Shown: positions 10,106-21,565 of the stretch, piece after piece
Layout of the letters: each line of letters opens with the position of its first letter
How positions within the stretch are numbered: the stretch's first letter is position 1
From: Sepioteuthis lessoniana
Taxonomy: Eukaryota > Mollusca > Cephalopoda > Myopsida > Loliginidae
Reading direction: 5' to 3'
Length of the DNA stretch: 64,000 nt
Assembly (NCBI GenBank): GCA_963585895.1
Contig: OY757913.1
Coordinates: forward strand, 103,824,145-103,888,144
Notes under the pieces: model-generated
The model's input: the letters and a program-made list of their open reading frames with translations, nothing else
Told to the model about the DNA's origin: nothing
Database searches by the model: none
Position numbers and translations under genes: made by a program

Positions 10106-11268
10106 TAAAATGAAAAAAAAACATGGCTAAAAGAATTTTAGTTATAGGTGCTTTGAAATAAACAAATATACCTTTATATCAAAGTATCTCTAACATTTAT
10201 TCCACCCTCGTGACAAGAACTAAGGGAACATGGTAAACATGAAAGACGGTATACGATGTTAGTGAGAGAAATGATATATTCATTTTCATGACAAAAAATA
10301 AGGTTTAAAAGGATTTCGTTCTCTAAAAGAACAAATGAGGTAAGCTTGTTTGGATGTAATCATTTTGATAAATCCGTCAACTGAAAACTCTTGGAACTAC
10401 AGTAATAATTTCCTGGATCCCTTGGAGTCCGTGAGTTCTTTGTTCGGAATCATTTTACGCAGATAATTTGGCCCTGCTAGAAAAAAAAAATACTCAAAAA
10501 ATGTTGCGCACACTGACAAATAAAAAGTAGTGAAAATATTTAATACGTAAATTTATCTAAAATGATTAGACAGAGGAATAAAAATGATTAAGTTAATATT
10601 TTAGATTTATAAAATCACCCGAATTCGAACCCGTCTTACAGGTTGTAAAAAAAAATAGAATAAAGTTAAGGATTCGTTAAATTAAAAAACAAAATCATTT
10701 TAATATTTTTCCTTTCCACTTTGCATTCGATTATTCTGTCTAATGTGTTTCTGTCATTTTTACTTACTGTTTCATTATTATTCAGAGTAAAATTTTTCTT
10801 ATTAGGGAATCGTGTGGCAGATGACAAAATATACCCACCATCTTCGGCAGCTTATTTGAATTATTTCTTGCGTTGCTACCAGTCCTGTCCATCTCTGAAG
10901 ATTGTCATTGGAGACTGTGTTCGCTCAAAAGATCCTAAAAATACACCGAATCCACTTATGTGAATATTTTCTCCATAGGGATGATGGACTTCCAGCATTC
11001 TGAGCTATATCCAGGGACACTGAGGACATTACTATAGAATAGGATTATCTTAGTGTAGACAGCAGTTCAACAGAGATGTTTGATGATTTCAAAGATTCAG
11101 TTGAATTTGCTGAGCCTCGTTTTCAGTACTTGAAAACAATTTCAGTCTGTTCTCATTTTATTACTCAGGTAGAGAAACTTCTCCACATCATGCATCGATC
11201 TGCCATTCATAGTGATTAGAGAATTCTTATTTGTGCATTCACAAATTATAATCAGAAATATATACAGA
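10106..11268. other. Unassigned, with one weak ORF
   Basis: No repeat recognised. A frame from about 10,800 to 10,963 (GNRVADDKIYPPSSAAYLNY ...) follows two pyrimidine-rich stretches ending in AG, so it could be an exon fragment. The protein is not recognised, its composition is not decisive, and the minus strand is also partly open. Confidence 0.2.
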
Positions 11269-11269
11269 G

Positions 11270-11700
11270 ATAAAAGCAATATCTTGGAGAATACTTGAGT
11301 GGGTTAGAAGTTTTGCAATGTTTTGGCAGATCGAGAAGCATTATACGGGGACTTCGGATGATTTCACCGAGGCCGTGAAGGTGACGAAATCCCACTGGAC
11401 TGTGAGATACCGAGCTCGCCTGATGCTCTTCAAATGTTACTCACTGGATTTGCCTCTATGGCTTCAGGCACGGCGTTAGAATCTACAATTGCAGGCCGAT
11501 TAAACCTTGCCTGATCAGTGAGGTTCCAGTAATCTGAGCGAAGTTTCTTGAACAATCTAGCTACTTTACTAATATCAATTGCGTCTTCACCTTTCGTACA
11601 ACAGACCCTTTTGGTGTCTTCGGCAACGTTATGAACCAGTTCAAATTTATAAAGTATGTTACCGAATTGCACGTTTATCTGAACGACTTACAAATCACAC
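11270..11700 (-). pseudogene. N-terminal half of a second mariner transposase family
   Basis: The minus frame from 11,672 reads KVARLFKKLRSDYWNL, FNRPAIVDSNAVPEAIEANP, then after a stop the RASGELGISQSS region. This is the helix-turn-helix domain pattern of mariner transposases. The catalytic region is missing. Stops and lack of ITRs mark it as a remnant. Confidence 0.7.
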
Positions 11701-11715
11701 AAAGACTGAAACAAT

Positions 11716-12191
11716 ATACGAGGGTTAATCGAGGGGTAATTACTTTTACTTTAGAACGGGAATAATTATCGATACAGCTGGTCCTCTGAGGATAACATCC
11801 CTACTTCTCAAAATAGTCAAAATTTCTCTCAATAGCAATGCTCCATCTTCGAAAGAGAGCATGTATCCCAGCTTCGTAAAATTCTGTAGACTGTTTTTGA
11901 GCGACTTTATCACTGCCGTTATCACTTCCTCGTCAATGGCATGATATTTGCCTCTTAATCGTTCTTGGGAGAGAAGAGATGATAGTTTGAAAGGCGCTAA
12001 ATCTGGTGAGTATGAAGGATGTAGTAAAGTTGTCAACTCAAAAATAGGCGATTGTCCTACGAGTCCTGATGTTTGTGTGTGGTCGAGCATAGTCATGCCA
12101 AATAAGGATATTATTGATTGGCAAGTTGGATCTCACTTACTTGATTCTTGCTCTGAGCTTCGTCTGGAAACTTATTTAATGAGCCTTGTAT
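11716..12191 (-). pseudogene. Mariner derivative keeping the C-terminal catalytic part
   Basis: The 5' ITR (AAGTTTCCAGACGAAGCTC side) is at 12,160-12,191 and the other end TATACGAGGGTTAATCG is near 11,712-11,730. In minus frames one sees HDYARPHT, HPSYSPDLAPF and RWSIAIERNFDYFEK, the last two catalytic-Asp regions and the usual end of the protein. The N-terminus is deleted and frames shift. It lies upstream (in minus sense) of the N-terminal fragment at 11,270, so the two are separate copies or a rearranged one. Confidence 0.7.
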
Positions 12192-12660
12192 TAAATGTTT
12201 CATGATTTACTTTGGTTGGACTGGAATTGTCTTTTAGTTAGCTAAAATCTTCGAGTGGAAATGTAAGTCAAATTAGAAAGGTCAAGCGGGTATACCAACG
12301 AACATGATTGGGGACACCTGTCATCTCTAGACAGGAAGGCCAAATGTAAATAGAATATATTAATGTCTTATCATATATTTGATTGAAGTAAAATGAAAAT
12401 GTGGAGAAACATGTAATGATAATGATGAGATGATTCTATAACTTAGTGAGATGACATTACACTAATGGTATACTGTTGTCAGTTGACTTGAGATCCACAG
12501 GGCCCTTCGAGTGCAGTAAGAGGGGGGATGACTGTTTGGCGGCAAGTGTGTCTCTGTTCATAGACCCTTACTAGATCTCTCTCTCTCTCTCACTCACTCT
12601 CACTCTTTCTCTCTCTCTCTCTTGTTCTTCGATGACTGCTATAACAATAAACATATTCGT
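12192..12660. other. Unassigned, includes a (TC)n tract
   Basis: A TC/CACT microsatellite lies at about 12,573-12,622. Otherwise nothing recognised. Confidence 0.5.
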
Positions 12661-12663
12661 ATC

Positions 12664-12876
12664 CATATTTACAAACCCCTCCGCTCGGGTAGGATGTGAC
12701 ACAAGGTCAATGTTTAAGCAGAGTTTAACAGGTTTGAATTCAGAGTTTTGATTTTCCTATACTAGTTGCCTCACTAAGGCTGAAGAACCTAGTCTGTCCT
12801 ACTATTTACTCATAGCTGGAGGGAGAATGATTGGATTCATACCTTTCCCAAGGGTATTAGTGCTATGCGAAATACA
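12664..12876 (-). mobile_element. C-type SINE, head missing
   Basis: Antisense C sequence from ACAAACCCCTCCGCTCGGG to the core and GTGCTATGCGAAATACAATC, where it abuts an RTE fragment. The tRNA head is absent. Confidence 0.8.
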
Positions 12877-13172
12877 ATCACCGACGCCGACTACGCAGAT
12901 GACATAGCAGTACTGGCAAATACACCCAATCAAGCCGAAACACTGCTACATAGTTTGTAACCAGCCGTCGCAGGCATTGACCGCCATGCCAATGCACACA
13001 AATCATACAGGCTATAATCAAACAGGCGTCATCTCCAAACTAAACGGAACCTCTCTGAAACTGGTAGACAAATTCACCTACCTAGGAAGCAGTGTCTCAT
13101 CAACCGAAAAAGACATCGACACACGGCTAACAAAGGCATGGATAGCTATCGATCATATGGAAATCAGACCTG
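12877..13172 (+). pseudogene. RTE-like LINE reverse transcriptase fragment with YADD motif
   Basis: The first frame reads DADYADDIAVLANTPNQAET, the palm-domain catalytic box of non-LTR reverse transcriptases. Another frame then gives KLVDKFTYLGSSVSSTEKDI and a third the LTKAWIAIDH stretch. A stop and frameshifts within 300 bp make it a dead remnant. The same region of the same LINE recurs at 52,938. Confidence 0.8.
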
Positions 13173-13412
13173 AACTGAATTATTTGTAATAGAACTGCTT
13201 TTCGACATTGAAACTGTATTTACACTTAACTGAATTGTTACATATAACTGCTTGAATAGTTTGAAATAGAAATGTTTTTGACCATTAAACTGTCTACTTA
13301 TGTTAAACTGAATTGTTTTAAATAGAACGGATTATTTACCTAAAAATGGATTTGGCGTTAAATAACCTACAAAGGTTGATACGCCATAAAACCCAACAAA
13401 CCAAACTAAACA
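13173..13412 (+). mobile_element. A-type retroposon, 5'-truncated
   Basis: Three VNTR units (CTTATGTTAAACTGAATTG) then the tail GGCGTTAAATAACCTACAAAGG ... CGCCATAAAACCCAAC. The body is missing. It separates two RTE pieces. Confidence 0.8.
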
Positions 13413-13479
13413 AATTGAAACGACAGTATTGGCCAACTAGCTAGAATATGCATCAGTTTTATGCTTACACTGAAAGTAG

Positions 13480-13533
13480 TTTACAGGACCTGAGGAGAGC
13501 GATGGATGATAGGGACAGATGAATAGAGAAAAG

Positions 13534-13578
<45 letters not shown>

Positions 13579-13615
13579 ATTCGTGCTGTCAGCCTAACGA
13601 TGATGATGATGTGTT
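13480..13615 (+). pseudogene. RTE-like LINE 3' end with internal GA expansion
   Basis: Encodes DLRRAMDDRDR, the conserved end of the LINE ORF, then a GA microsatellite of ~45 bases (13,530-13,573), then CAGCCTAACGATGATGATGATG. An ATG-repeat tail is the usual 3' end of this LINE group. Assignment rests on the short peptide and the tail. Confidence 0.55.
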
Positions 13616-13880
13616 AGTTGCTGAAATCTTGTCTTCGAAGAAGCTTTGGCATAATGATACGAATCGAAGTCTTTGAGGTGAAAATATATTAACAGGAGTG
13701 AATGTCTGCCTCAGGTAAAAAAAAGTCAAGACTTGGATCGGGGCTGTTTACGGTTACCTTTATCATTTTGTTATTTGTGTAATGGGAATCTGTATAAATG
13801 GGTGGAAATAAATACTGACGCAAGACACGAGTATAACACATTGAATAATTCTTTCAATTTACACAATGTGACCTCTAGAT

Positions 13881-14168
13881 CCTATTTACCCAACCCCTCC
13901 GCTCGGGTAGGATATGACACAAGGTTAATTTTTTAAGCGGAGTTTAGCAGGTTTGAATTCAGAGTTATCCTTCTCCTAGACTAGTTGCCTCACCAAGGCT
14001 TAAGAACCTAGTCTGCCCTGCTATTTACCCATAGCTGAAGGGAGAATAATTGGATTCATACCTTTCCCAAGGGTATTAGTGCTATGTGAAATGCAATCAG
14101 TCTTGTCCAGGAATTGAACTCGTATCGCCGTGTCCATATCCTGTGACGATAACCATGACACCATGGAC
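13881..14168 (-). mobile_element. C-type SINE with 10 bp TSD
   Basis: ACCTCTAGAT occurs at 13,871-13,880 and 14,169-14,178. Complete antisense C sequence including the tRNA-like head (GAATTGAACTCGTATCGCC, ATAACCATGACACCATGG). Confidence 0.88.
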
Positions 14169-14214
14169 ACCTCTAGATGGAGGCTAGTTTGTACCAACTG
14201 CAACACCCTTGGAG

Positions 14215-14362
14215 AGACTATTTCATGACCTAAAGAATAAGGGTATTTTGGGTAGTAATTTGCTGAATGTTTTGCACAGGTTTGGCACACAGGAAGACTC
14301 GAACTCACTCGTGAAGTTTTGCTAGTCTAACTTTCTAACCATTACACCACCTGAGGTGCCCT
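14215..14362 (-). mobile_element. F-type tRNA-derived SINE
   Basis: The antisense B box GACTCGAACTCACTCG and A-box side CTAACCATTACACCACCTGAG frame AAGTTTTGCTAGTCTAACTTTC. The related copies at 17,060 and 37,211 share GTTTGCTAGTCTA and the GGTGCCC head. The 3' half is diverged. Confidence 0.65.
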
Positions 14363-15245
14363 GGGTATGGCACAAAAATGAATAGGGGGTTGAATCTTAA
14401 CTTATGAAGCCTGAGGAAGTGTGAGGTCACACCCTCTTTGCCAAAACTTCCAGATTCACTCGGACCGAGAATGTTAATAGCTGTTACGGCCCAGATATCA
14501 ACAACCTGTATAAATTTCTAGGGCGTTAATACAGGTATCTAATCTCACAATGTTGCTAGTAATGCGGTCGTATGAGAATTACGATATACTAGACAGCCGA
14601 ATGCTTGACAATTTTATCAGAATATCTACTACCAACTGGCATTTACACACTGAACTCGGACAAAAAATCGATACCGGCCTTCAGTTTGCGGCTACTAATA
14701 GAGCTATGGGGTAAAAAGGAACTGTTTACCTGGTTTAAATGAATTTTTTACCCGGGCTAATGAAAGGAACCTATATAAATTGATCATGTGATTAAAGTAA
14801 AGAGCATTGCTGGTTTGTTTTTACATGAAAATCAGTTATCGACATTTGGAGACACAGAAAAGGGGACTCAATTCTTGTTACGCTTTCTTTGTTTTCAACA
14901 TGTTTTGAGCTTAATGAAACGAAATAGGTTCCTTGATTGAAGTAGAAATTTCATTCTTTTCCAGACAACATTTGTAATTAAATGGGAACTCTTAAACAAA
15001 ATACATTCTTCCTATCTCCCATCTACGTTTTTAAGCTACATGAAACTTAATTGATGAAATTTGTTTTTTTCTTTTTAACCAGAGACCACTGTTTCACTCT
15101 AATGAAAAGTGAAGATTTCAAATAGTGATTTTAAAGCAGGTAAGGCCTATTCTTTTGAAAAAATAAATTGATCGCTATTATTGTCATTCCTTCCTATCGT
15201 TTGTCCTTGTATTGAACAAAAAAAAAAACAGCATGGTAAATAGTA
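14363..15245. other. Unassigned DNA
   Basis: No gene or repeat family recognised over ~880 bp. It is less repetitive than its surroundings. Confidence 0.4.
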
Positions 15246-15248
15246 AGG

Positions 15249-15725
15249 ATTGGTTGGTTGTTTGGTTGGGTTTTTTGGCATATCAACCTTTGTGCGTTAT
15301 TTAACGCCAAATCCATTTTTATGTCAATAGTTCTATTTCAAAAAATTCACTTTAGCATGAGTACATAGTTTAATTGTCAAAAACATTTCTATTTCAAGCT
15401 ATTCAGTTTTTTTAAACAGTTCTAATTCAGCTAATTCAGGTTAGTATAAGTACAGATTTTGTTTACACAGTTAAATGTCAAAACAGTTCTATATTAACCA
15501 ATTCAGTTTAGTGTAAGTAGGGACCTACCAGGTGCTACTATTCCAGGCCGGAGCGCACCTGGGAGCAATGGCAATAAAGAGGTGCTCCGCATTCCCCAAA
15601 GCTCCAGCATCGCTGGAACCTCACCATCAGATTATTTAGTGTCATATCCAGGACACTCATTGGGGGGAGTCTTACTCCTCTACAGAGGAGCAGTCGGTGT
15701 ATTCTATAGCCCCAGCCGACTGAGA
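15249..15725 (-). mobile_element. A-type retroposon
   Basis: Starts GGTTGGTTGTTTGGTTGGG (inverted tail), then VNTR units and a good body ending CAGCCCCAGCCGACTGAG. The body start lacks the usual TATTTAACCCATAGATAGG because VNTR joins directly to GGGACCTACCAGGTGC. Confidence 0.85.
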
Positions 15726-15734
15726 AATTCGCAG

Positions 15735-16153
15735 AGTTAATGTCAAAACTGCTTTGTTTCAGATAATTCAGCTTAGCATAAGTACACGGTTTAGATATCA
15801 AAACAGTTCTATTTCGAGCAATTCGGTTTAGCATACGTACGCAGTTTAAATGTCAAAACAGTTCGATTTTAAACAATTCCGTTTAGGATGAATACACAGT
15901 TTAAATGCAAAATGTAGTAAACTCAAACCCATTTAACCCATTGATAGGACTTTGATGAGGTGCTACCACTCGAGGCCAGAGTGGACCTGAGACCGATAGC
16001 CATAAAGGGGTACTCCGCATTTCCTAACCCTCTAGCACTATTGAAACCTCACTATCAGATTGTTTAGTGTCATATCCAGTACACTCGTTAGGTTGGGGTC
16101 TTACCCCTCTGCAGAGAAGCAGTCTGTGTATTCTTCAGCCCCAGCTGACTGGG
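15735..16153 (-). mobile_element. Second A-type retroposon in tandem
   Basis: Three clear 55 bp VNTR units (15,740-15,900) followed by a body ending CAGCCCCAGCTGACTGGG. The tail is absent, so it may be the older element into whose VNTR the copy at 15,249 went. Confidence 0.85.
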
Positions 16154-16257
16154 TAAAAATAGCAAGAAAGCTGCAAATAAGATAATTGCATTTTGAATAT
16201 GTGTTTAATTCTCAACATGTTTGTAATATTTTAGTTCGAAATTGTTTCTAGAGCGTG

Positions 16258-16805
16258 TATCACGTGAAGGTTGGAGTCCTACTAGTGACTGGAGTCTAGT
16301 AAGACGCTTCAAGTTGTATTGTTACATCTGTCCCAGTGGATTTCATCCGTGGAATTCATCATAATACTGACGATGCTCTGTACAATACATTCAGCGCTTG
16401 AATATATTCATTGTGTGTCTATTGGCTCAGTAATAGAGTATTCGCCAATGGGCCGGTAGCCTGGGGTTCAATCTGTTGTGGTTCGTAGTATTGTGATAAT
16501 TGGTGATCTTACACGGTGCGAAGCAATGCGCACCGTGTGCTATTTGAAGCCGTACCGATAAACATGTGAAACGGGAAGGTGAATTTCATTTGTTCCCCAA
16601 TCGCCCGAGAAACCTGGGTTCATACCAAAGACTCAAAAAAATGGTACTTGATGCCGCCTTGCTTAACACTGAACATTATAAGATCAAGGGTAAAGTGGAG
16701 CAATCCAGGGAAAGTAGTAGCGCCCTCCCCTACACATCGGTGTAGAAGCTATCGAAAAAGGGGACCTTCAGGTCACCCTCGACAACGGTCGCCGACTTCA
16801 CTTAT
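16258..16805 (+). mobile_element. B-type SINE with 5' extension
   Basis: A ~170 bp module (GAAGGTTGGAGTCCTACTAG ... TTGAATATATTCATTGTG) precedes the B head. The same module precedes the B copies at 21,042 and 23,944. Between 16,470 and 16,605 an unrelated stretch with a perfect 10 bp-stem hairpin (16,511-16,538) splits the tRNA-like region. Confidence 0.75.
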
Positions 16806-16814
16806 AATTAGCAA

Positions 16815-17520
16815 ATAGTTTAAGAAATTCCGATCGGGTGTTAGAACATCGACGATCAGGCAAGGTGGTGCTGGGCTAAAATCGTAGACTGCGAGGCCGT
16901 GCTCTGGATCTTAGAGTCAAATCCAGTGAGTCGCATTTGGAGAGCTCTGTATCTGAAAGTGCCATATGATTCGTCACTTTCACAAACTTGATAAAAGCTG
17001 CCGGCGTTGCTGAATTATGCCTCACTGTATCAAATTTTTGCAAAACATTTGTCTCACGCGAGTTGTAATTTACAAAGCTGTTTGCTTTAGATGAGACACA
17101 AGGCTGTATGAATGGAGCACGTGAAAAAACTCGAACTCATTGTTGAAGGTTTGCTAGTCTGGGTTGCTAATCATTCCACAAACCTAGGTGCCCTTTTGAC
17201 TCACGCAAGTAATCACTAAAAGATTTTTTTTCATTACTAATCATTGTTTCTTGAAACGAGGACAGTGTATGATAAGTGAAAGCACCACTGATCATAGTAC
17301 AATCAACAAATGGTTCCAGAAATTTGTGATGGGGGTGCTAGAACTTCGATGATCAGCCGACGCTACGTAGATCTAATATCGTGAATTCTGAGGCTCGTGC
17401 CCCAAGAAATTAAGTGAAATACACTGAGTAGCACTTGGAGAGTATCAGGCGTGCTCCTAGTGCATTGTGGCTCGTCACATTAACGATATTGCCAAAAACA
17501 TTCGGTTCTTCTTAAAAAGT
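16815..17520 (+). pseudogene. Two tandem remnants of the second mariner family
   Basis: The first remnant (16,815-17,058) shows in shifting frames NIDDQARW, ILESNPVSRIW and LCLTVSNFCKTF. The second (17,270-17,520) restarts with STTDHSTINKWFQKF and NTLSSTWRVSG. Both match the N-terminal DNA-binding half seen at 11,270. Stops and frameshifts are throughout. An F SINE interrupts the first copy. Confidence 0.6.
17060..17195 (-). mobile_element. F-type SINE nested in mariner remnant
   Basis: Flanked by (T/G)CTCACGCGAG-like and GACTCACGCAAG sequences (imperfect TSD). The antisense head reads AACTCGAACTCATTG, GTTTGCTAGTCTGGG and AAACCTAGGTGCCC. Confidence 0.7.
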
Positions 17521-17661
17521 GCCTTACTTTGCTAAACCATTGTAAAACTTTTGATGTGTTCGAACGTCTTATGGCTGCATATGATAAAAAAAATGTAATT
17601 TGAAGCTCCATGTCGTATAAATTGTATTTTAGAAAATTGAGATGAGAATAAAACAAGAATT

Positions 17662-17872
17662 GCATTTCACATAGCACTAATACCCTTGGGAAAGGTATGA
17701 ATCCAATTATTCTCCCTCCAGCTATGGGTAAATAGTAGGACAGACTAGGTTCTTCAGCCTTGGTTAGGTAACTAGTCTAGGAGAAGGACAACTCTGAATT
17801 CAAACCTGTTAAACTCCGCTTAAAAATTAACCTTGTGTCATATCCTGCCCGAGCGGAGGGGTTGGTAAATAG
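17662..17872 (+). mobile_element. C-type SINE, 5'-truncated, 14 bp TSD
   Basis: ATAAAACAAGAATT occurs at 17,648-17,661 and 17,873-17,886. The insert begins within the core at GCATTTCACATAGCAC, so the tRNA head was lost at integration, and runs to GGGGTTGGTAAATAGG. Confidence 0.9.
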
Positions 17873-17886
17873 GATAAAACAAGAAT

Positions 17887-18238
17887 TTTCTCCCCTAACT
17901 GTGAATATCAATATAATTTTCTATCATCCACCATAAAAGAACTTAACATTTAAGATGAAAGACTTATTAGCGATCAAAAGTGGCATATTAATTTTATACA
18001 TATTTCTATAAGGCAAAGATGTAAACATATTTGAATGAAATTATAGGTTACGAGGGACTGGTTACAAAGAGAAAAAACAAAATTTTTAAATCGATAAATC
18101 TCTTAAGTGTGACTTGCATTACAATTAATTTTCTACAAATCTAAAAGAACGTTTGCAAAAAAACGAAATCAACTTGTCAAGATTTATTCGTAAATGGTAT
18201 TTGCCTGTAACTTTTATATTTTCAGCGATAGACGAATT
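17887..18238. other. AT-rich DNA, nothing recognised
   Basis: No features seen. Confidence 0.4.
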
Positions 18239-18239
18239 A

Positions 18240-18445
18240 GTTAATACAGTCAGATGGGTTTAGCATATACTGACTCTATTCCCTGTATAGGGGTAAGAAC
18301 TTCCCAACCACAAAAATAATTGTCCTTCGTATGATACAGAACTATATCTCATAAAAAGGCTGCAGTTCTTCATTGCCATTACTCTTAGTTTCACTTTGTC
18401 CTGTCTATGACTCAAATAGATCTGTTTAAGAATCATTCATATGTG
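18240..18445 (+). mobile_element. A-type body, diverged
   Basis: Weak sense-strand match: TATAGGGGTAAGAACTTCCC, CATTGCCATTACTC, GACTCAAATAGATCTGTTTAA. No VNTR or tail identified. Confidence 0.5.
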
Positions 18446-18685
18446 GAATACTTGATGTTATAAAACTTAAAATTTTTGTATTAATAATTGTAACTTATAA
18501 CCAGGCCCGTGTTCAAAAATAAATAAATAAACAAATATACATGAACGTGTAACGAACGTGATTCTCTAACCCCTTGGCATAAAATAGTGTAAGACGGGTT
18601 GATATGCAATTTAGATAAATCAATTATAATCGAATTGGGATCATGTGACTCTGAATTCACTGCGTAAGGTCACTTAATTAATTTG

Positions 18686-19105
18686 TTTTTTGTTTGGTTT
18701 TATGGCACATCAACCATTGTTGTTTATTTAATATTAAATCTATTTTATACATATAAACAATTCTATTTAAAATTATTCAGTTTGGTATAAATAAAGTTTT
18801 TTTACACACTGTTAAATGTAAAACAGTTCTATTTCAAACTATTCATTTTAGCATAAACACACAGTTTACTTTTATTTAACACATAGAGAGGTCCCTCTCA
18901 GTTGCTACCACTCCGGGTCAGAGTGGATCATAGATTGATGTCAATGAAGGGGTGCCCTGCATTCCCCAAAACTCCAGCATTACCGGTGCCTCATCATCAG
19001 ATTGTTTAGTTTCATATGCAGGACACACATTGCGAGAGTCTTGGCCCTCAGCAAAATTGCAGTCTATGTGTTCTGCAGCCCCAGTCGACTGAGCCAGCTA
19101 GACCA
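18686..19105 (-). mobile_element. A-type retroposon
   Basis: Complete antisense order: GTTTGGTTTTATGGCACATC tail, two VNTR units, and a body with GGTCAGAGTGGATCAT and CAGCCCCAGTCGACTGAGCC. Confidence 0.85.
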
Positions 19106-19221
19106 CTAACGTTAACAAAAACTGAGCTGGTGCAGAATATTAATGGTTGGACTACTTAGTTACAGCAGAAGGCTATAAGCGACCTAAAAGCTGTGTGCAA
19201 TAATCCTAACTTTAATGCTAA

Positions 19222-19455
19222 TTACAGGATGTGACACAAGGTCAATTTTTAAGTGAAAGTGGTTTGAATTCAATGTTTTACTTGTAGACTGGTTTCCTAA
19301 TCCAGATAAACGAATACAGTCGTCCCTACTATTTAACCTAAGAAGAAGAAGGGAATATACAGATTCATGCCTTTCCTAAAGCAATCAGCGTGAAGTGAAA
19401 AGTAAAATCCCTGATCTAGGATTTGAACTCAGGTCACCGATTCGAGTTGATAACT
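19222..19455 (-). mobile_element. C-type SINE, old
   Basis: GATGTGACACAAGGTCAATTTT ... GATTTGAACTCAGGTCACCG matches C in antisense with many changes. Confidence 0.7.
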
Positions 19456-19491
19456 CTTTTGTTAAACGTGTGTCCTGTATGACCAGCGTAT

Positions 19492-20042
19492 TGTAATATA
19501 ATGGCCGATGGATTTCGGTTTATGCCTTTGGGTTTAGTTAAGCTGAGAACATTTCGGCTCAGTGCATAGGTTAGTTAGGTGCAGCATTAATACAGGTGTT
19601 CACGCGCTAGCGCACGTGTCACTCAGAGATGTCACAATAGCCCGAGATGGGAAACGGAGGCTAGCGAGTGCGAATGACGTCACGCACCGGAAGCGCGCGG
19701 AGGATTTAGGGAGATTTTGAAAAAGTCAGTTAGTTGAGATGAGACCGGCCTGGGGGGAAGATGGTTGGTTTTCGCTTGCTCACGGAGACCTTGTGGCGGG
19801 TGCCACACGTGTTGGTGGGGGGCAGATGAATAAGCCAGGATAGAAAGATTGTGTCTCTCTCTCCTGATGTCGAAAAACCTTTAAACTCAAAGGTAATAAA
19901 AAGTTTTGTACTTAAACAAAGAAGTCGTCAAGTGTTTTTCGTGTTTCGAGATTCCTATGTTCTATCTTTATGGACATTCGATGTACGTTTCACACATAGC
20001 CATATCATGGCTATGGTACAGTATGACAACTTTATTTTGTCA
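19492..20042 (+). mobile_element. Probable solo LTR, family LTR2
   Basis: Starts TGTAATATAATGG and probably ends TTTTGTCA. It contains TGACGTCA at 19,675-19,682, CCGGAAG, GATTTTGAAAAAG, a GTGTCTCTCTCTCCTGATGTCG block and AATAAA at ~19,895. The open frame at 19,851-20,045 lies in the R/U5-like part and is not a gene. Confidence 0.65.
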
Positions 20043-20084
20043 TAGATTAATTAACTGTGTCTGGAACAGATAAGTTTTTTTAAG

Positions 20085-20340
20085 ACTGTGTCACATGAAG
20101 CCAAGGAAGTATAGCTGGTTTAAATTCAAAATTTCCCTTCTCTTTAACTGGTGGCTATATCAAGCCTAAAGGAATCAAACTATCTTACTATTTACCCTTA
20201 AATGTAGGAGAAGGAGGGGAAACAAGGAATTCATACCTTTCTCAAGAGCATTAGCTTGACGTGATTTTCAAACAGCATCGCCCAGGATTTGAACTTGCCT
20301 CGCTGAGTCAATTTGTTTCAACTACTCTCACGCCATGTTC
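20085..20340 (-). mobile_element. C-type SINE, old
   Basis: Diverged antisense C copy: TGTGTCACATGAAGCC, CTTACTATTTACCC, GGAATTCATACCTTTCTC, GATTTGAACTTGCCTCG. Confidence 0.65.
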
Positions 20341-20640
20341 ACCGATTAGAAGTTCAAGTAACTATTCTTAATACAAATAATTTGCCTGCAGTTATCTGAT
20401 ATAAAGTATTTCCCTTGATTACAAATACTTTTTGAACATATCTATTCACATCATAGATTAGACCTTAATAGATGCCATTCCTAGTCTAAGTGGACTTGGG
20501 ACTAATGGCAATGAAGGGTTACTCGACTCTCCCAGAGCTCCTGAATCGTAGCCTCATAATTCGATGCTGTTGTGTCATATCCAGAACAATCTTTTTCTTT
20601 TGGAGGGTTATGGTCTTCTCCCCGACTGCTGACCATACAA
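20340..20640 (-). mobile_element. A-prime retroposon fragment
   Basis: Two 48 bp-type VNTR units (TTCAAGTAACTATTCTTAATAC) and a diverged inverted body (TAGATTAGACCTTAATAGATGCC, GGCAATGAAGGGTTACTC). Confidence 0.65.
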
Positions 20641-21040
20641 TCATCTTATCTTAAAGATCGCCTAATCAGGTAGTTACCAATGAAAAGACGCTAAAAAGTT
20701 TTCGGCGATACGATTAAGTGAATGACTATTATATTTCTTAAGATGTTGAAATGTTTTAGAGTTCGTTAACTTGAGATATGATGTGGAACTTCACCGGAAG
20801 CAATTTAATTTTGTACATGGAACACATCTTTTTTCTGGTGGGGGCGATGAGTATACAGTATAAAATCTGAATATTCCAAAACCTTTCGACTGAGCCTAGA
20901 ACCATGCAACACTCTTTGGAAAGTATACTCCTTAGCAAAAGGCTAGTTCGTTAACCATAACCCAAAAGAAAACCTCCATTTTTTCAGATTTTGTCACTGC
21001 TTCGTAGTTGATCTTGGACGATGAAATCTGAATTAAGCTA
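20641..21040. other. Unassigned DNA
   Basis: No gene or repeat recognised. The short minus frame at 20,756-20,938 has no recognisable product. Confidence 0.4.
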
Positions 21041-21041
21041 A

Positions 21042-21478
21042 CAAATCGTGCTGTGCCTACATAAAGGTTGGAGTCCTACTAGTGACTGGAGTCTAGTAAG
21101 ATGCTTCAAGTTGTATCGTTACCTCTGTCCAAGTGGATTTCATTTGTGAAATTCATTATAATACTGATGATGCTCTGTACAATTTATTCAGCACTTGAAT
21201 ATATTCATTGTGGGTTCATTGGCTTAGTAGGAGAGTGTTCACCAGTGAACCAAGAGACTGGAGTTCAATCCCTAGTCGAGTCATACCAAAGACTCAAAAA
21301 ATGGTACTTGATACTTCCTTGCTAAACAGTTAGTATTATTAAGTACGTTTCCAGGGTAAAAGTGAAGCAATCCAGGGGAAAAAGAGTAGCGCCCTTCCCT
21401 ACACCCCGGTGTAGTAGCTATTGAAAAGGGAGGTTTCGGGCAGCCCTCGACTACGGTCACTAACTTTGCTTACTTTTA
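21042..21478 (+). mobile_element. B-type SINE with 5' extension
   Basis: The module AAGGTTGGAGTCCTACTAGTG through TTCATTGTGGGTTC joins a B SINE with A box TTGGCTTAGTAGGAGAGTG and B box AGTTCAATCCC. It is very close to the copy at 23,944, including its VNTR-free 3' end. Confidence 0.85.
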
Positions 21479-21479
21479 A

Positions 21480-21565
21480 CTAACGTGAGTCATGGGGAAG
21501 GGTAATTCGATGGCTGTGAAATCGTGTAGGTGACTGAACTGTGAGATGCCGATTTAGCCTGATAC
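21480..21565 (-). pseudogene. Small mariner-family-2 remnant
   Basis: GAACTGTGAGATGCCGATTTAGCC resembles the 11,380-11,420 segment (GACTGTGAGATACCGAGCTCGCC). The match is short, so the call is weak. Confidence 0.35.

Noticed and set aside
19851-20045. 64-codon ORF after a CT-rich leader
   Set aside because: It lies in the downstream part of LTR2, and the equivalent frame is not kept in the other copies.
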